A stretch of DNA of 21,896 nucleotides from a virus, in IMG/VR virus record IMGVR_UViG_3300037503_000028, positions 1-21,896 of that record; one strand, written 5' to 3'. The notes below the pieces were generated by a model. The model was not told where the DNA came from. It saw nothing but the letters and a program-made list of their open reading frames with translations, and did not search any database. This document shows, in pieces, positions 5,403-12,261 of this stretch (the first letter of the stretch is position 1; the number at the start of each line of letters is the position of its first letter). A program made the position numbers and the translations under genes.

Positions 5403-7241
5403 TTATCCCTGTAGCTGCTCCATGATGTCTGCGAGTTCACGCGGAATGAGACGCACCCTTTGCAGGCTTCTACGAAGGCGGTGTGGATAGATGACATTCT
5501 GTCCGCCTAGAGCCTGCTGGTACAAAGGCATCAAGTGATGACCGTTGCGGTCTATCATCCATCTAGGATACTCAACTACCTTCCCGTTTGTGAATGTAAC
5601 TGCATGAGGCGTTGTTTCCCCTGCCGTTAGCCCGGTAATTAGGGGTTCTACCTGTGACCGGATTGTGCTCGCGATAGACTGTAGTTCTGTTTCAGACAAT
5701 GTACGTATAACATGTTCATTCCCCAGTGAAATGCTCACTCCCGGGACCGGCGGGGCCGTGCCTTGCTCAAGCAGCACTCCGAAGACCACGAACGGGTCGA
5801 GCAGATAATTTTCAATGTTGTATCTGCTCAAGACGTATACCCGCGGCGCAGGGGTGTTGTTAGTGTCGTGATCAATAATTCCCCGAAATAATTGGTCTAA
5901 AGGCTCCTGGTCGAACTTCTCAACCCATTGAGTGACTACGCTCATTCCTCCTCCGACTTTCCCCCGTCCCCTGCCTCGTGACGCCGGCATGAAGACAATG
6001 CTTGGCGACGGCTTTATCGCTCTGGGGTCACGACTGGGGCCGTAATCAGACAGGATGTCTCTGATGGCGCTGTAAAAGTCAACGTCATCCTCATCCTCCA
6101 CGAGCACATAACGAGTGCCGGGAGAGACGATGACCATCCCGGCCGTGAGTAGCCCAATGGCATGCGCCTTTGATTTAGCTTGGGATATCCGCGGTGCGGT
6201 CCGCGACATCTCGAACACTGATCCCTCGGGCGCCAACGCCACGGTCGAGGGGGAGTGCGTCGTCATGATGACTCTGATTTTGTACTGGTCGACGAATACT
6301 TCCTGTATGACATTCATGAACTGGCGCGCCATCGAAGGGTGGAGGTGGGCGTCCGGCTCGTCGAGAAGAAATAGGCGGGGAAAATGGCCGTGATTCTGCG
6401 AGTTGTACAGCCAAAGGAATAACCTGAGTATCAATTTTTCTCCTGAAGAAAGTTCCACCGGTAACAGCGGTATTCCTGTCCGCGTGTCTTCCAAGCGAAA
6501 AACGTATCCCTGCTCAAGTTTCGTCCCTTGCGGAGAGATCGCCCGATAGGGGAACTCTGCGGCTTGCAGGGTCTCATTTAAAACATCCCAGGGGGCGGGT
6601 GGGAGAGTGGTAGTAACCTCTTCGTTCAAGTCTTTTCGCTCAAGCTCTTCCATTAACCTTAATCTGTGGGCGAAGAAGACGTAGGTGATGCCCGAGATCA
6701 CATCTACCTCCTCAAGCATGAAAGAGAAATCATCAGGCAGCTTCTCTAAGACCTGATTTAAGGTCACATTGCCGATTGGTGTGGCTGCTAGATTGAGTGG
6801 GGCTCCTACTAAGCGTTCTAGCCGCGCCCGTTTGGAGCTTATGGTCAGACTGTTTCGGCTTTGCAGATTACTGACCAGATTTACCTTTGTCCGCTCTAGT
6901 TCTGAAACCCCGACTCCCGTAGTGCTCTTTATATCCCACTCATCCGACAAGTAAGCGACTTCATCCGGGCCAAATGTGTCGCCGGTAACTGTGAAATGCA
7001 TCTGATTAATTATGTGAGAGTGGTGCTCGTGCGCCGTGTTAGTGAGCTTATATGCCAGTAACTCAAGCAGTTGGGTCTTGCCGGACCCGTTTACTCCCGT
7101 CAGCACAGCAAGAGGCGGGATGTCCTTCCAGACAATATGGTTGATAGACTTGTAGGCTACCGAGTCGGGGCCGCCGATTTCTATGGTTAACGGGGTTAGA
7201 GAGGTGGTTGAAGTGGCAAGTGGTAAGTTAGGTGTAGTCAC
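5403..7241 (-). CDS. Fused ABC ATPase-DUF4435 protein, PARIS-like defence
   Basis: A 612-residue protein starting at GTG 7241. The N-terminal ATPase has Walker A GVNGSGKT at 49-56, an ABC signature LSSGE at 264-268, Walker B RLFLLDEP at 289-296 and an H-loop MTTHS at 326-330. The C-terminal half has VLVEDEDDVDFY at 379-390, IIDHD at 455-459 and YNIENYLL at 474-481. These are the acidic and IEN motifs of DUF4435, a Toprim-like nuclease fold. In PARIS, AriA (AAA_15 ATPase) and AriB (DUF4435) act together, AriB being released after AriA senses a phage trigger protein and then cleaving tRNA. Here both are in one chain. OLD-family ATPase-nucleases are the alternative. Codon use and GC are unlike the flanking phage genes, so it is transferred cargo. 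Confidence 0.82.
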   Translation of the reverse strand: MTTPNLPLATSTTSLTPLTIEIGGPDSVAYKSINHIVWKDIPPLAVLTGVNGSGKTQLLELLAYKLTNTAHEHHSHIINQMHFTVTGDTFGPDEVAYLSDEWDIKSTTGVGVSELERTKVNLVSNLQSRNSLTISSKRARLERLVGAPLNLAATPIGNVTLNQVLEKLPDDFSFMLEEVDVISGITYVFFAHRLRLMEELERKDLNEEVTTTLPPAPWDVLNETLQAAEFPYRAISPQGTKLEQGYVFRLEDTRTGIPLLPVELSSGEKLILRLFLWLYNSQNHGHFPRLFLLDEPDAHLHPSMARQFMNVIQEVFVDQYKIRVIMTTHSPSTVALAPEGSVFEMSRTAPRISQAKSKAHAIGLLTAGMVIVSPGTRYVLVEDEDDVDFYSAIRDILSDYGPSRDPRAIKPSPSIVFMPASRGRGRGKVGGGMSVVTQWVEKFDQEPLDQLFRGIIDHDTNNTPAPRVYVLSRYNIENYLLDPFVVFGVLLEQGTAPPVPGVSISLGNEHVIRTLSETELQSIASTIRSQVEPLITGLTAGETTPHAVTFTNGKVVEYPRWMIDRNGHHLMPLYQQALGGQNVIYPHRLRRSLQRVRLIPRELADIMEQLQG

Positions 7242-7376
7242 TTCTTTTAGCCCTCGATCGAGGCAGGCTCATACAACAAGGTGGATAGCAAAAGACGCGG
7301 GCGCGTATCATAGACCGTCTTAGGTCGCTTACTATACATCGTTAACGACCGCGTACGTACCACTACTTTGTAAAAC

Positions 7377-7404
7377 GCTACTGATAAGACCTTTTATGGT
7401 AGAG
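7377..7404 (+). repeat. Right dif-like direct repeat
   Basis: GCTACTGATAA, six bases GACCTT, then TTATGGTAGAG. CTGATAA and TTATGGTA match the left copy exactly with the same 6-base gap, while the gap sequence differs completely. The two copies lie about 2.07 kb apart and bracket the fused ATPase-DUF4435 gene. Confidence 0.5.
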
Positions 7405-7450
7405 GGGGCTTTACCCACAAGGTCAAAGTAAGCAGAGACCTTATATACCA

Positions 7451-7476
7451 CTTTATGGTCAGACTTTATGGTCAGG
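7451..7476 (+). repeat. Tandem 13-bp repeat
   Basis: CTTTATGGTCAGA at 7451-7463 is followed immediately by CTTTATGGTCAGG at 7464-7476, with one mismatch. A related CTTTTATGGTAGA lies at 7391-7403. This may be an operator pair for the divergent or downstream minus-strand gene. Confidence 0.55.
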
Positions 7477-7525
7477 CCGGAAGGGGGCGCGAAAAGTCTG
7501 TGCGCCGGTTCTGTGTGCTGCCCTT

Positions 7526-8311
7526 CTAATTCATGCTGTTGTTATTTTCACACGGGGCGAAGTGAGTCGAATAGGCTTGGTAAACAACGCAGTAGCTAGT
7601 CACATGTGCCTTGCCAAAAATGTCCTCGTATTGCAACACCCCCCACGCATACAGGTGCTTCTGTCCTTTGGAAACTGCTGCGAAGGTACTTTCATCCAGA
7701 ACCACATTCGATGGGGCGAAAGTGGCAACCTCAGCGTCCGGTGCGATGGTCGCGGCGCTCATGCTCCCCCGAACGGTAACGGAGGCACCATCGGGTACTG
7801 GACTATCTCTAATTTGAACCTCCGATGTGATACGGGCATTTCGGGCAGGGGTATTCCCCTTGTTCGCCATGATAAAATTTACTATTGGCATCTCACCGAC
7901 CTTCATTTCTTTAGCCATCTGAGCTCCGGTGACTATGACCCATGCACGGTTCTCAATTTCGCGGGTTTCTTTTGCGTCCTTGAGGCTTTCCATCACCGCC
8001 TGCCATTGCTTGGAAGAATAGTAAGTGGAAAAGGCGGTGAAAATGGCTACCGCGCCGCTAAAGATGAGCGTCAACACGATGTTGAGCTTGTCTATCTGCC
8101 AGTATGGGTTGGCCGGCTGCTGATAGTTCTCGCTGCGGTATGCGTGCTTTGCGGGCTGTAGTTTCTGCTCTTCTTCGGGCTGTAGGGGCCTGAGGTTGTC
8201 GGGCGTTGGGGCGTCGGTCCTAACCGTCTGACCGGCGGATGGCGTATGGCTCTGCTGCGGCTGGCGCTTGGCGTGGCGTTGCTTGTTCTTAGTTGGTCTT
8301 CGACTTGGCAT
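7526..8311 (-). CDS. Single-pass membrane protein of unknown function
   Basis: ATG 8311 has GAGG about 9 bases upstream on the minus strand, and the protein is 261 residues. Residues 1-70 are basic then Gln/Pro-rich and likely disordered in the cytoplasm. One membrane helix spans about 75-97 (LNIVLTLIFSGAVAIFTAF). A charged helix follows (KQWQAVMESLKDAKETREIE), then NRAWVIVTGAQ and a beta-rich domain including IMANKGNTPARNARITSEV. The AWV plus N-x-GNTPA pattern is shared by many hypothetical membrane proteins found in variable genomic islands. It lies upstream of the ATPase-DUF4435 gene in the same direction, separated by 284 bases. It may be a membrane partner of that gene, but no data in the sequence prove this. 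Confidence 0.72.
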   Translation of the reverse strand: MPSRRPTKNKQRHAKRQPQQSHTPSAGQTVRTDAPTPDNLRPLQPEEEQKLQPAKHAYRSENYQQPANPYWQIDKLNIVLTLIFSGAVAIFTAFSTYYSSKQWQAVMESLKDAKETREIENRAWVIVTGAQMAKEMKVGEMPIVNFIMANKGNTPARNARITSEVQIRDSPVPDGASVTVRGSMSAATIAPDAEVATFAPSNVVLDESTFAAVSKGQKHLYAWGVLQYEDIFGKAHVTSYCVVYQAYSTHFAPCENNNSMN

Positions 8312-8866
8312 GGCTTAGACCTCATTTGGGAGAGAAAGTAAAAATACTCGGCCCAAAACGTTGGCTCGATGCTGGGTTCATAGATGGATTGAATAAGGTA
8401 GCACACATTACGGCTCAGGATTTTGCACAGGACTTCACCAACCTGCGCCATCTCGCGGCTGTTAGATAATTGAAATGGAAGCACTGACACTTACTCAGCC
8501 TTAGGCGGCGTTGAAAGACTCGGACGGGGTTTGATGATTAGGGCGTTATGAGTTGATAGCCCTCGGGAGTTAACAGAAGGGGAGTATACTTTCCGTTCGG
8601 GGGCTCCTCAAGGCGCCAGTTATTAGTTCTGGTAACTTGCCCGGAACGTGCTGAATAGGTGAGGTCTTGCCGGCCACTCCGTCCCGGATCGGCCTCAAAA
8701 TTCTTCCCAACCCGAGCCCGGAAAAAAACTATTACTCGCCGTGATACAGTTCGGCGGACGATTCCGCGTTACCAGGTGGGAAGGATTTCGGTAAACTCGG
8801 GGCGGCCTCACCCGCGAGCGGGCGCCCCCGAAAGTAACCTCTTAGCAGTTATTAAGGAGAGTCATT
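8312..8866. other. 555-bp gene-poor stretch
   Basis: No supported gene lies here. A minus-strand frame from 8490 runs into the membrane-protein gene, but it lacks a good start signal and its second half is only the antisense frame of that gene. The first part (8312-8490) is AT-richer and may be decayed cargo sequence. Near the right end AAGGAGAG at 8854-8861 serves as the ribosome binding site for the next gene. No tRNA, CRISPR or obvious retron-type RNA is seen. Promoters for the divergent genes on either side must lie here, but no boxes are convincing. Confidence 0.5.
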
Positions 8867-9196
8867 ATGAGCGCAACCGCAACCGACAAAACGACCATCA
8901 GCCGCGACCAGTTCAAGCGCGTCGCCGAGAAGGTCGCGAAGGAGGCGCCCGCGATATTGAAGGCGCGCGACAAGTCCGACAAGGCGATGGACAAAAAGAG
9001 CGCCTTGCTACGGGCGCTCTACTTCAGTCTCCGCGAAAAGCTCGGCCTCCCGGCCGAGAAGTTGACCACGATGGGGTTCAAGACTTACGAGCGCGCCTAC
9101 CTTGAGGCCGTCTACACGCTCGCTTATGAGCGGGCGAAAGAACCCTTCGACTACGAAAAGGCGGTGGACGATTTTATGTCGAAGGCACTGCGCTAA
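8867..9196 (+). CDS. Hypothetical helical protein, 109 aa
   Basis: ATG 8867 follows TTAAGGAGAGTCATT, a strong ribosome binding site. The product is Lys/Ala-rich and helical: residues 10-40 (TISRDQFKRVAEKVAKEAPA and onward), 43-58 (KKSALLRALYFSLREK), then KLTTMGFKTYERAYLEAVYTLAYERAKEPFDYEKAVDDFM. No metal motif or membrane segment is seen. Its last 23 bases overlap the 3-prime end of the convergent secreted-protein gene. GC content is closer to the phage genes than to the cargo. The family is not recognised. Confidence 0.65.
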   Translation: MSATATDKTTISRDQFKRVAEKVAKEAPAILKARDKSDKAMDKKSALLRALYFSLREKLGLPAEKLTTMGFKTYERAYLEAVYTLAYERAKEPFDYEKAVDDFMSKALR

Positions 9197-9887
9197 GCCT
9201 TTCGAGTGCGACCCATTTCTTGCCGGCGTCGCACTCCTTCTTCGTCCCCTCGCACACCTCGAATCCCGTGACGGGGTGAACCTCCCAGGCGGTCGCCCTC
9301 GGCATATGTTCAAAATGGGCGTGCTGGCTGTCCCACATCAGCCAGCCCGTCACCCTCACGTAAGTCTTCGTTTTAGCCATTGTTTTGAGCCTCGGGAGTT
9401 TCCAATTCGCGTTGCGGGAGCGCGGGCTCATCTCGACCACCAGGGATTGCTCCATGTCGCCCGCCTTCGTGGCGACGATGTTAAGGTGGAAGTCGTTGTT
9501 TTCGTCGCCTTTTATACCGCAGTTGCAAGCTTCAGCGGTTTTGGTAACTGCGGCATGTATCAGGTAGCCTTTGATGGCGACCGCCGTCCCTTCCCCGATG
9601 TCTCTAAGCGGCTTACGGTCCGCGCCCATCTTCCACCTCTTAGGACTCTGTTCGTTCAGTTCTATCACGTCCGCAATAGACCACTCCTCGACGGCGGACG
9701 CCTTCGGGGAACGCGTCTGATTCTTGAACCTGTTGAGATTCGGGTCGCCGCCGCAGCCTTGCTCGGGACACTCGGCCAACGTTGCCACGCAGGGCGTTTT
9801 CTTACGTCTTTGGGCTTGCGAGTTTGTGTAGAGAAACGGCAGGACAAGGCAGAGCAAGAGAAGCGATAGGAGAACCCTTCTGTGCAT
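9174..9887 (-). CDS. Secreted protein with OB-fold-like core
   Basis: A 237-residue protein with a clear signal peptide at 1-26 (basic MHRR, Leu-rich core, SQA-Q cleavage), exported to the periplasm or outside. Five Cys occur after it before residue 125 (positions 33, 40, 45, 121 and 123) and two late ones (212, 219), which could form disulfides. Residues 98-206 look beta-rich with conserved-looking pieces: GEGTAVAIKGYL, EACNCG, NDFHLNIVA, LVVEMSPRSR, YVRVTGWLMWDSQH and TAWEVHPVT. The FHL and EVHP motifs suggest an OB-like fold and possible metal or nucleic-acid binding, but I cannot name the family. Its end overlaps the convergent upstream gene by 23 bases. It may be a lysogenic conversion factor, given its position among cargo. 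Confidence 0.72.
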   Translation of the reverse strand: MHRRVLLSLLLLCLVLPFLYTNSQAQRRKKTPCVATLAECPEQGCGGDPNLNRFKNQTRSPKASAVEEWSIADVIELNEQSPKRWKMGADRKPLRDIGEGTAVAIKGYLIHAAVTKTAEACNCGIKGDENNDFHLNIVATKAGDMEQSLVVEMSPRSRNANWKLPRLKTMAKTKTYVRVTGWLMWDSQHAHFEHMPRATAWEVHPVTGFEVCEGTKKECDAGKKWVALERLSAVPST

Positions 9888-10253
9888 ATTTCCCCGCTTT
9901 CCGACAGACCGCGTGAAGCCTTTGAAACGGGGCTGGTGTATGCTAAATTGCGGCAGTCAAGTGCTACACCGGGGCTGCTAAAACCGTTCCAGCGATCCGT
10001 CACAATCTCAGAACGAGTTAACAGCCCCACCCTTTACTTACTACCCACTTAAATATCACACCTTCAATAATCCGACAACGAAGAGCACATTCTATCGTAC
10101 CCCCGTTCCTAGATCGCCGCTCGCCGGAATTTAGGCTGCGGGACTGTTACTTTTTCACACGCTTCGGTATATTACTTGCCTGCACCCCTCACGCGGTCAG
10201 GCGGTGCGCAACTTTCCCCATGCTCATCTAACCGACAAGCGAAAGGACCTCTA
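9888..10253. other. 366-bp divergent intergenic region
   Basis: This gap separates the minus-strand secreted protein from the plus-strand zinc-ribbon gene and must hold both promoters. A TATATT at 10168-10173 with GTTACT 16 bases upstream could be the plus-strand promoter. On the minus strand TTGACT occurs near 9956, but a well-spaced -10 box is not evident. GGGGCTG occurs twice near 9931 and 9972, with CAGCCCC near 10021. A minus-strand frame to 10030 is judged non-coding. Confidence 0.4.
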
Positions 10254-10613
10254 ATGAGCAGCCGCAAGTGTCCTCAATGTGGACTCGTCAATTTTGCCGG
10301 CGAGCCGTCGTGTAAGCGGTGCGGCGCCGACCTTTCAGCGGCCGAGGCTGAACCCGAGAAGACGCCGGGGGCGGCCTCGGCCGCGGCGCGTAACCCGAGC
10401 CTCGACCCGTGCCCGGACTGCTCCTGGATGATCTCCCGCAAGGCTGAGGCGTGCCCGAGGTGCGGCCGCTTCATCCAGCGGCTCGGGGCCGTGACGGTGG
10501 ACCGCCGGGGCTGGGCCGGGACTATCGCCGCGGGCATCATCTTGATCGGTGTGCTATGGGCGCTGGTCGTCATCTTGCTCTTCGTCTTGGCCGGTGGGCC
10601 GGGGCGGTTGTAA
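10254..10613 (+). CDS. Double zinc-ribbon membrane protein, 119 aa
   Basis: The start is ATG 10254 with GAAAGGACC upstream; an upstream in-frame Met at 10176 has no such site. Two zinc ribbons are clear: C6-C9 with C20-C23 (CPQC...CKRC) and C53-C56 with C67-C70 (CPDC...CPRC). A Pro/Ala linker joins them and a membrane helix spans about 90-113 (TIAAGIILIGVLWALVVILL). Topology is probably zinc ribbons in the cytoplasm and helix at the C terminus. Such tail-anchored zinc-ribbon proteins are widespread with unknown roles. It is the first gene after the cargo zone, with typical high-GC codon use. Confidence 0.75.
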   Translation: MSSRKCPQCGLVNFAGEPSCKRCGADLSAAEAEPEKTPGAASAAARNPSLDPCPDCSWMISRKAEACPRCGRFIQRLGAVTVDRRGWAGTIAAGIILIGVLWALVVILLFVLAGGPGRL

Positions 10614-10698
10614 AGGGTCCAAAAATCTCCCGTTGATTAACAATGGGAAACAACGGAGGCCGTACTCACGCGGCATCTAAGCACCGGCGGAGGGGCCG

Positions 10699-10941
10699 AT
10701 GTCTGGACAAGATAATGGGGGGCGACGGGTAGGAGAGCGGCGACGCTCGACGGCCCGTGACGAAAATACGCGCCTGCGCGCTCTGGAGCGCGTCATGCGC
10801 GATTTCATCCTCTACGTGCGCGACAAGCCCCGTGATTTGTTCGCGCCGCGAACGCTGGCGATGGTGGACGAGTCTGAGATCATCGTCGGGGAACTTGACC
10901 AGTTACGATCCGAGGGGGGGCCGAAGCTTCCCGCGACATAA
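10699..10941 (+). CDS. Hypothetical small helical protein, 80 aa
   Basis: ATG 10699 has GGAGGGG 4-9 bases upstream. The N-terminal 20 residues are basic (GGRRVGERRRSTARDENTR). A helix LRALERVMRDFILYVRDK follows, then LFAPRTLAMVDESEIIVGELDQL. This looks like a small DNA- or protein-binding phage protein, but no family is recognised. It ends 10 bases before the first copy of the repeated promoter-like element. Confidence 0.62.
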   Translation: MSGQDNGGRRVGERRRSTARDENTRLRALERVMRDFILYVRDKPRDLFAPRTLAMVDESEIIVGELDQLRSEGGPKLPAT

Positions 10942-10950
10942 TTCTCCTCA

Positions 10951-10992
10951 TTTTCCTTAGTAAATAACGAAATCTCGCCCCCGCCATACTCT
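10951..10992 (+). promoter_or_regulatory. Repeated phage promoter-like element, copy A
   Basis: Core TTTTCCTTAGTAAATAACGA at 10951-10970, one base different from copies B and C, then 16 bases, then TACTCT at 10987-10992. It lies 92 bases upstream of the winged-helix gene start at 11084. Confidence 0.68.
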
Positions 10993-11083
10993 ACGTGTGG
11001 CCGGGAGGACTCTCTGGTCGAATACCTCTGCCTCGCCGTTCACGCCGCCATCCAGGAGTAAGAGCAAGGAGTATCCGCTGAAC

Positions 11084-11530
11084 ATGAGCGCCGTCGCCAT
11101 ACAGCAACCCGCCGCCGAGCAGGACGTAGCAAGCCACGTCATCCCCGCCGGCGTCCCCCATTTCAAATCCTTCGAGCACATCACCGACCCGCGCGTCCGC
11201 CGCGCGAAGGAATACGAGCAGACGCTAGAGATCGCGCTCGCGCTCGGCAATTGCCCGCCCGAGTATGCCGGCCGGCTGAAGAAGGAAATCGAATGGGCGC
11301 GCGCCGAGCAGACGCGCGACCAGAACGTTGACCGCGAGGCCATCTATCGGGCCGTGCAGTTCCCGCTAACGCGCTCTGAGATCGCCGAGGACACGGGCCT
11401 GCCCGCCTCGACCGTGTGGAAGCGGTTGCAAGAGCTGTTAGACAGCGGCCGCGTGCGTGAGACGAAGAGGCCGGTGCAGGGCAATAATAAATTCGTCCTC
11501 ATCTACTCCAAGAATCCCATCCTCCCCTGA
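11084..11530 (+). CDS. Winged-helix transcriptional regulator, 148 aa
   Basis: The start is placed at ATG 11084, with AAGGAG about 13 bases upstream; the longer GTG start at 10997 overlaps the leader. Residues 1-80 are a helical domain (RAKEYEQTLEIALAL...YAGRLKKEIEWARAEQ). Residues 86-130 are a winged helix-turn-helix: EAIYRAVQFPLTRSEIAEDT, GLPASTVWKRLQELLDSGRV, then the basic wing RETKRPVQG. This is the MarR/ArsR-type pattern. Position between copies A and B of the repeated element makes it a candidate regulator of the late genes, or of its own promoter. That link is inferred from position only. Confidence 0.75.
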   Translation: MSAVAIQQPAAEQDVASHVIPAGVPHFKSFEHITDPRVRRAKEYEQTLEIALALGNCPPEYAGRLKKEIEWARAEQTRDQNVDREAIYRAVQFPLTRSEIAEDTGLPASTVWKRLQELLDSGRVRETKRPVQGNNKFVLIYSKNPILP

Positions 11531-11540
11531 AGGGGCGCAG

Positions 11541-11580
11541 TTTTCCTCAGTAAATAACGACAGTTTTTCTCGCCTACTCT
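11541..11580 (+). promoter_or_regulatory. Repeated phage promoter-like element, copy B
   Basis: Core TTTTCCTCAGTAAATAACGA at 11541-11560, 14 bases, then TACTCT at 11575-11580. It is the only visible control element ahead of the head operon that starts at 11712. Confidence 0.7.
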
Positions 11581-11587
11581 CTTCGGT

Positions 11588-11686
11588 GTGAAGGGGGGCG
11601 GGCGCGCATGTGCTGAGCGGCAGTCCGCACGCCAACTATAAGCGGCAATGAAGACCGCAGCCGCGCCTGTCCCGCCCTCCCTTCAC
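11588..11686 (+). ncRNA. Structured leader of late operon
   Basis: GTGAAGGGGGGCGGG at 11588-11602 pairs with CCCGCCCTCCCTTCAC at 11671-11686 with one bulge, and CGCG at 11603-11606 can pair with CGCG at 11662-11665. Inside, GCGG/CCGC hairpins form at 11617-11628 (within a longer GTG...CAC stem) and 11642-11658. The result is a closed, multi-branched RNA between copy B and the first late gene. It is not a tRNA: there is no T-loop or CCA end. It may act in antitermination or translation control. Confidence 0.45.
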
Positions 11687-11711
11687 TAATCAGCTCGAAG
11701 GGAGTTCACCC

Positions 11712-12257
11712 GTGCGCAAGCTCATCACCGTCCTCGGCGTCATCGCCGCCGCCGCCCTCAGTCTCAATCCGAAAGACCTCCGCCGCGGCATCCCCGCCCG
11801 CGGCTCGTTCTCCGCGCGTAAGACGGTCCGGGGCCTCGCCTTCGTGGCGGCCGCCGGGCTCCTCTTCTCCGCGTGCGGCGAGAAGGAACTGCGGGCCGGC
11901 GCCCTCGCGCGCGGCCTGGCCGCGCGCGAGGGCAAGACCGAGCTGAGCGCCCTGGTGCGCGACCAACTCATCACTGGGGACGAGGCCGCGTCCGTCCGCC
12001 CCATCATCGAGCGCCTGGAGAAGACCTCGGAGTCGGCCGACCAGCGCCTCGTCGGCTTCGACCGGCTCGACGGCGCGGGCAAGCTCACGCTCGTCTCCGG
12101 CTTCGTTGACGACGGGGCCGAGATTGCCGCCGACTTCGACGCGCTCAAGATCAAGAACGAAAAGGGGCGGCAGCGGATTAACAGGATCGTCGGGCACGTG
12201 AGGCGGGCTAACGCCGCCTTCAGGATCGTCCGGGCGGCCATCCCCCCGAAGAATTAA
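11712..12257 (+). CDS. Putative phage-encoded lipoprotein, 181 aa
   Basis: GTG 11712 has GAAGGGAG about 8 bases upstream. The N terminus has two hydrophobic stretches, at 5-18 and 41-54, the second ending in LLFSAC-GE with Cys55, which resembles a lipobox. The N-terminal extension before it is unusual. The mature part is helical and charged (LRAGALARGLAAREGKTELS, then SVRPIIERLEKT, DQRLVGFDRLDGAGKLTLVSG and FDALKIKNEKGRQRINRIVG). As first gene of the late operon, ahead of two membrane proteins, it may be an outer-membrane spanin-like or superinfection-exclusion lipoprotein. Both ideas rest on position and the signal only. Confidence 0.62.
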   Translation: MRKLITVLGVIAAAALSLNPKDLRRGIPARGSFSARKTVRGLAFVAAAGLLFSACGEKELRAGALARGLAAREGKTELSALVRDQLITGDEAASVRPIIERLEKTSESADQRLVGFDRLDGAGKLTLVSGFVDDGAEIAADFDALKIKNEKGRQRINRIVGHVRRANAAFRIVRAAIPPKN

Positions 12258-12261
12258 GCCG

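Larger units (their letters stand above)
7242..7525. promoter_or_regulatory. Intergenic control region of defence-like gene
   Basis: This 284-base AT-richer gap lies upstream of the minus-strand ATPase gene and downstream of the membrane-protein gene. It holds the right dif-like repeat and two tandem CTTTATGGTCAGR units. The TTATGGTCAGAC string at 7453-7464 recurs at 6839-6850 inside the ATPase gene. I see no convincing ORF here. No clear -35/-10 pair stands out, so promoter positions are not assigned. Confidence 0.4.

Noticed and set aside
7562-8161. 199-codon plus-strand frame opposite the membrane-protein gene
   Set aside because: No ribosome binding site; the minus-strand reading has a clear membrane helix and a sensible domain order.
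8312-8490. N-terminal part of a second minus-strand gene
   Set aside because: The frame from 8490 has no convincing ribosome binding site and continues as the antiphase of the membrane-protein gene.
11588-11686. tRNA
   Set aside because: The folded region is closed by a long stem, but there is no TTC-loop, anticodon arm of correct size or CCA end.
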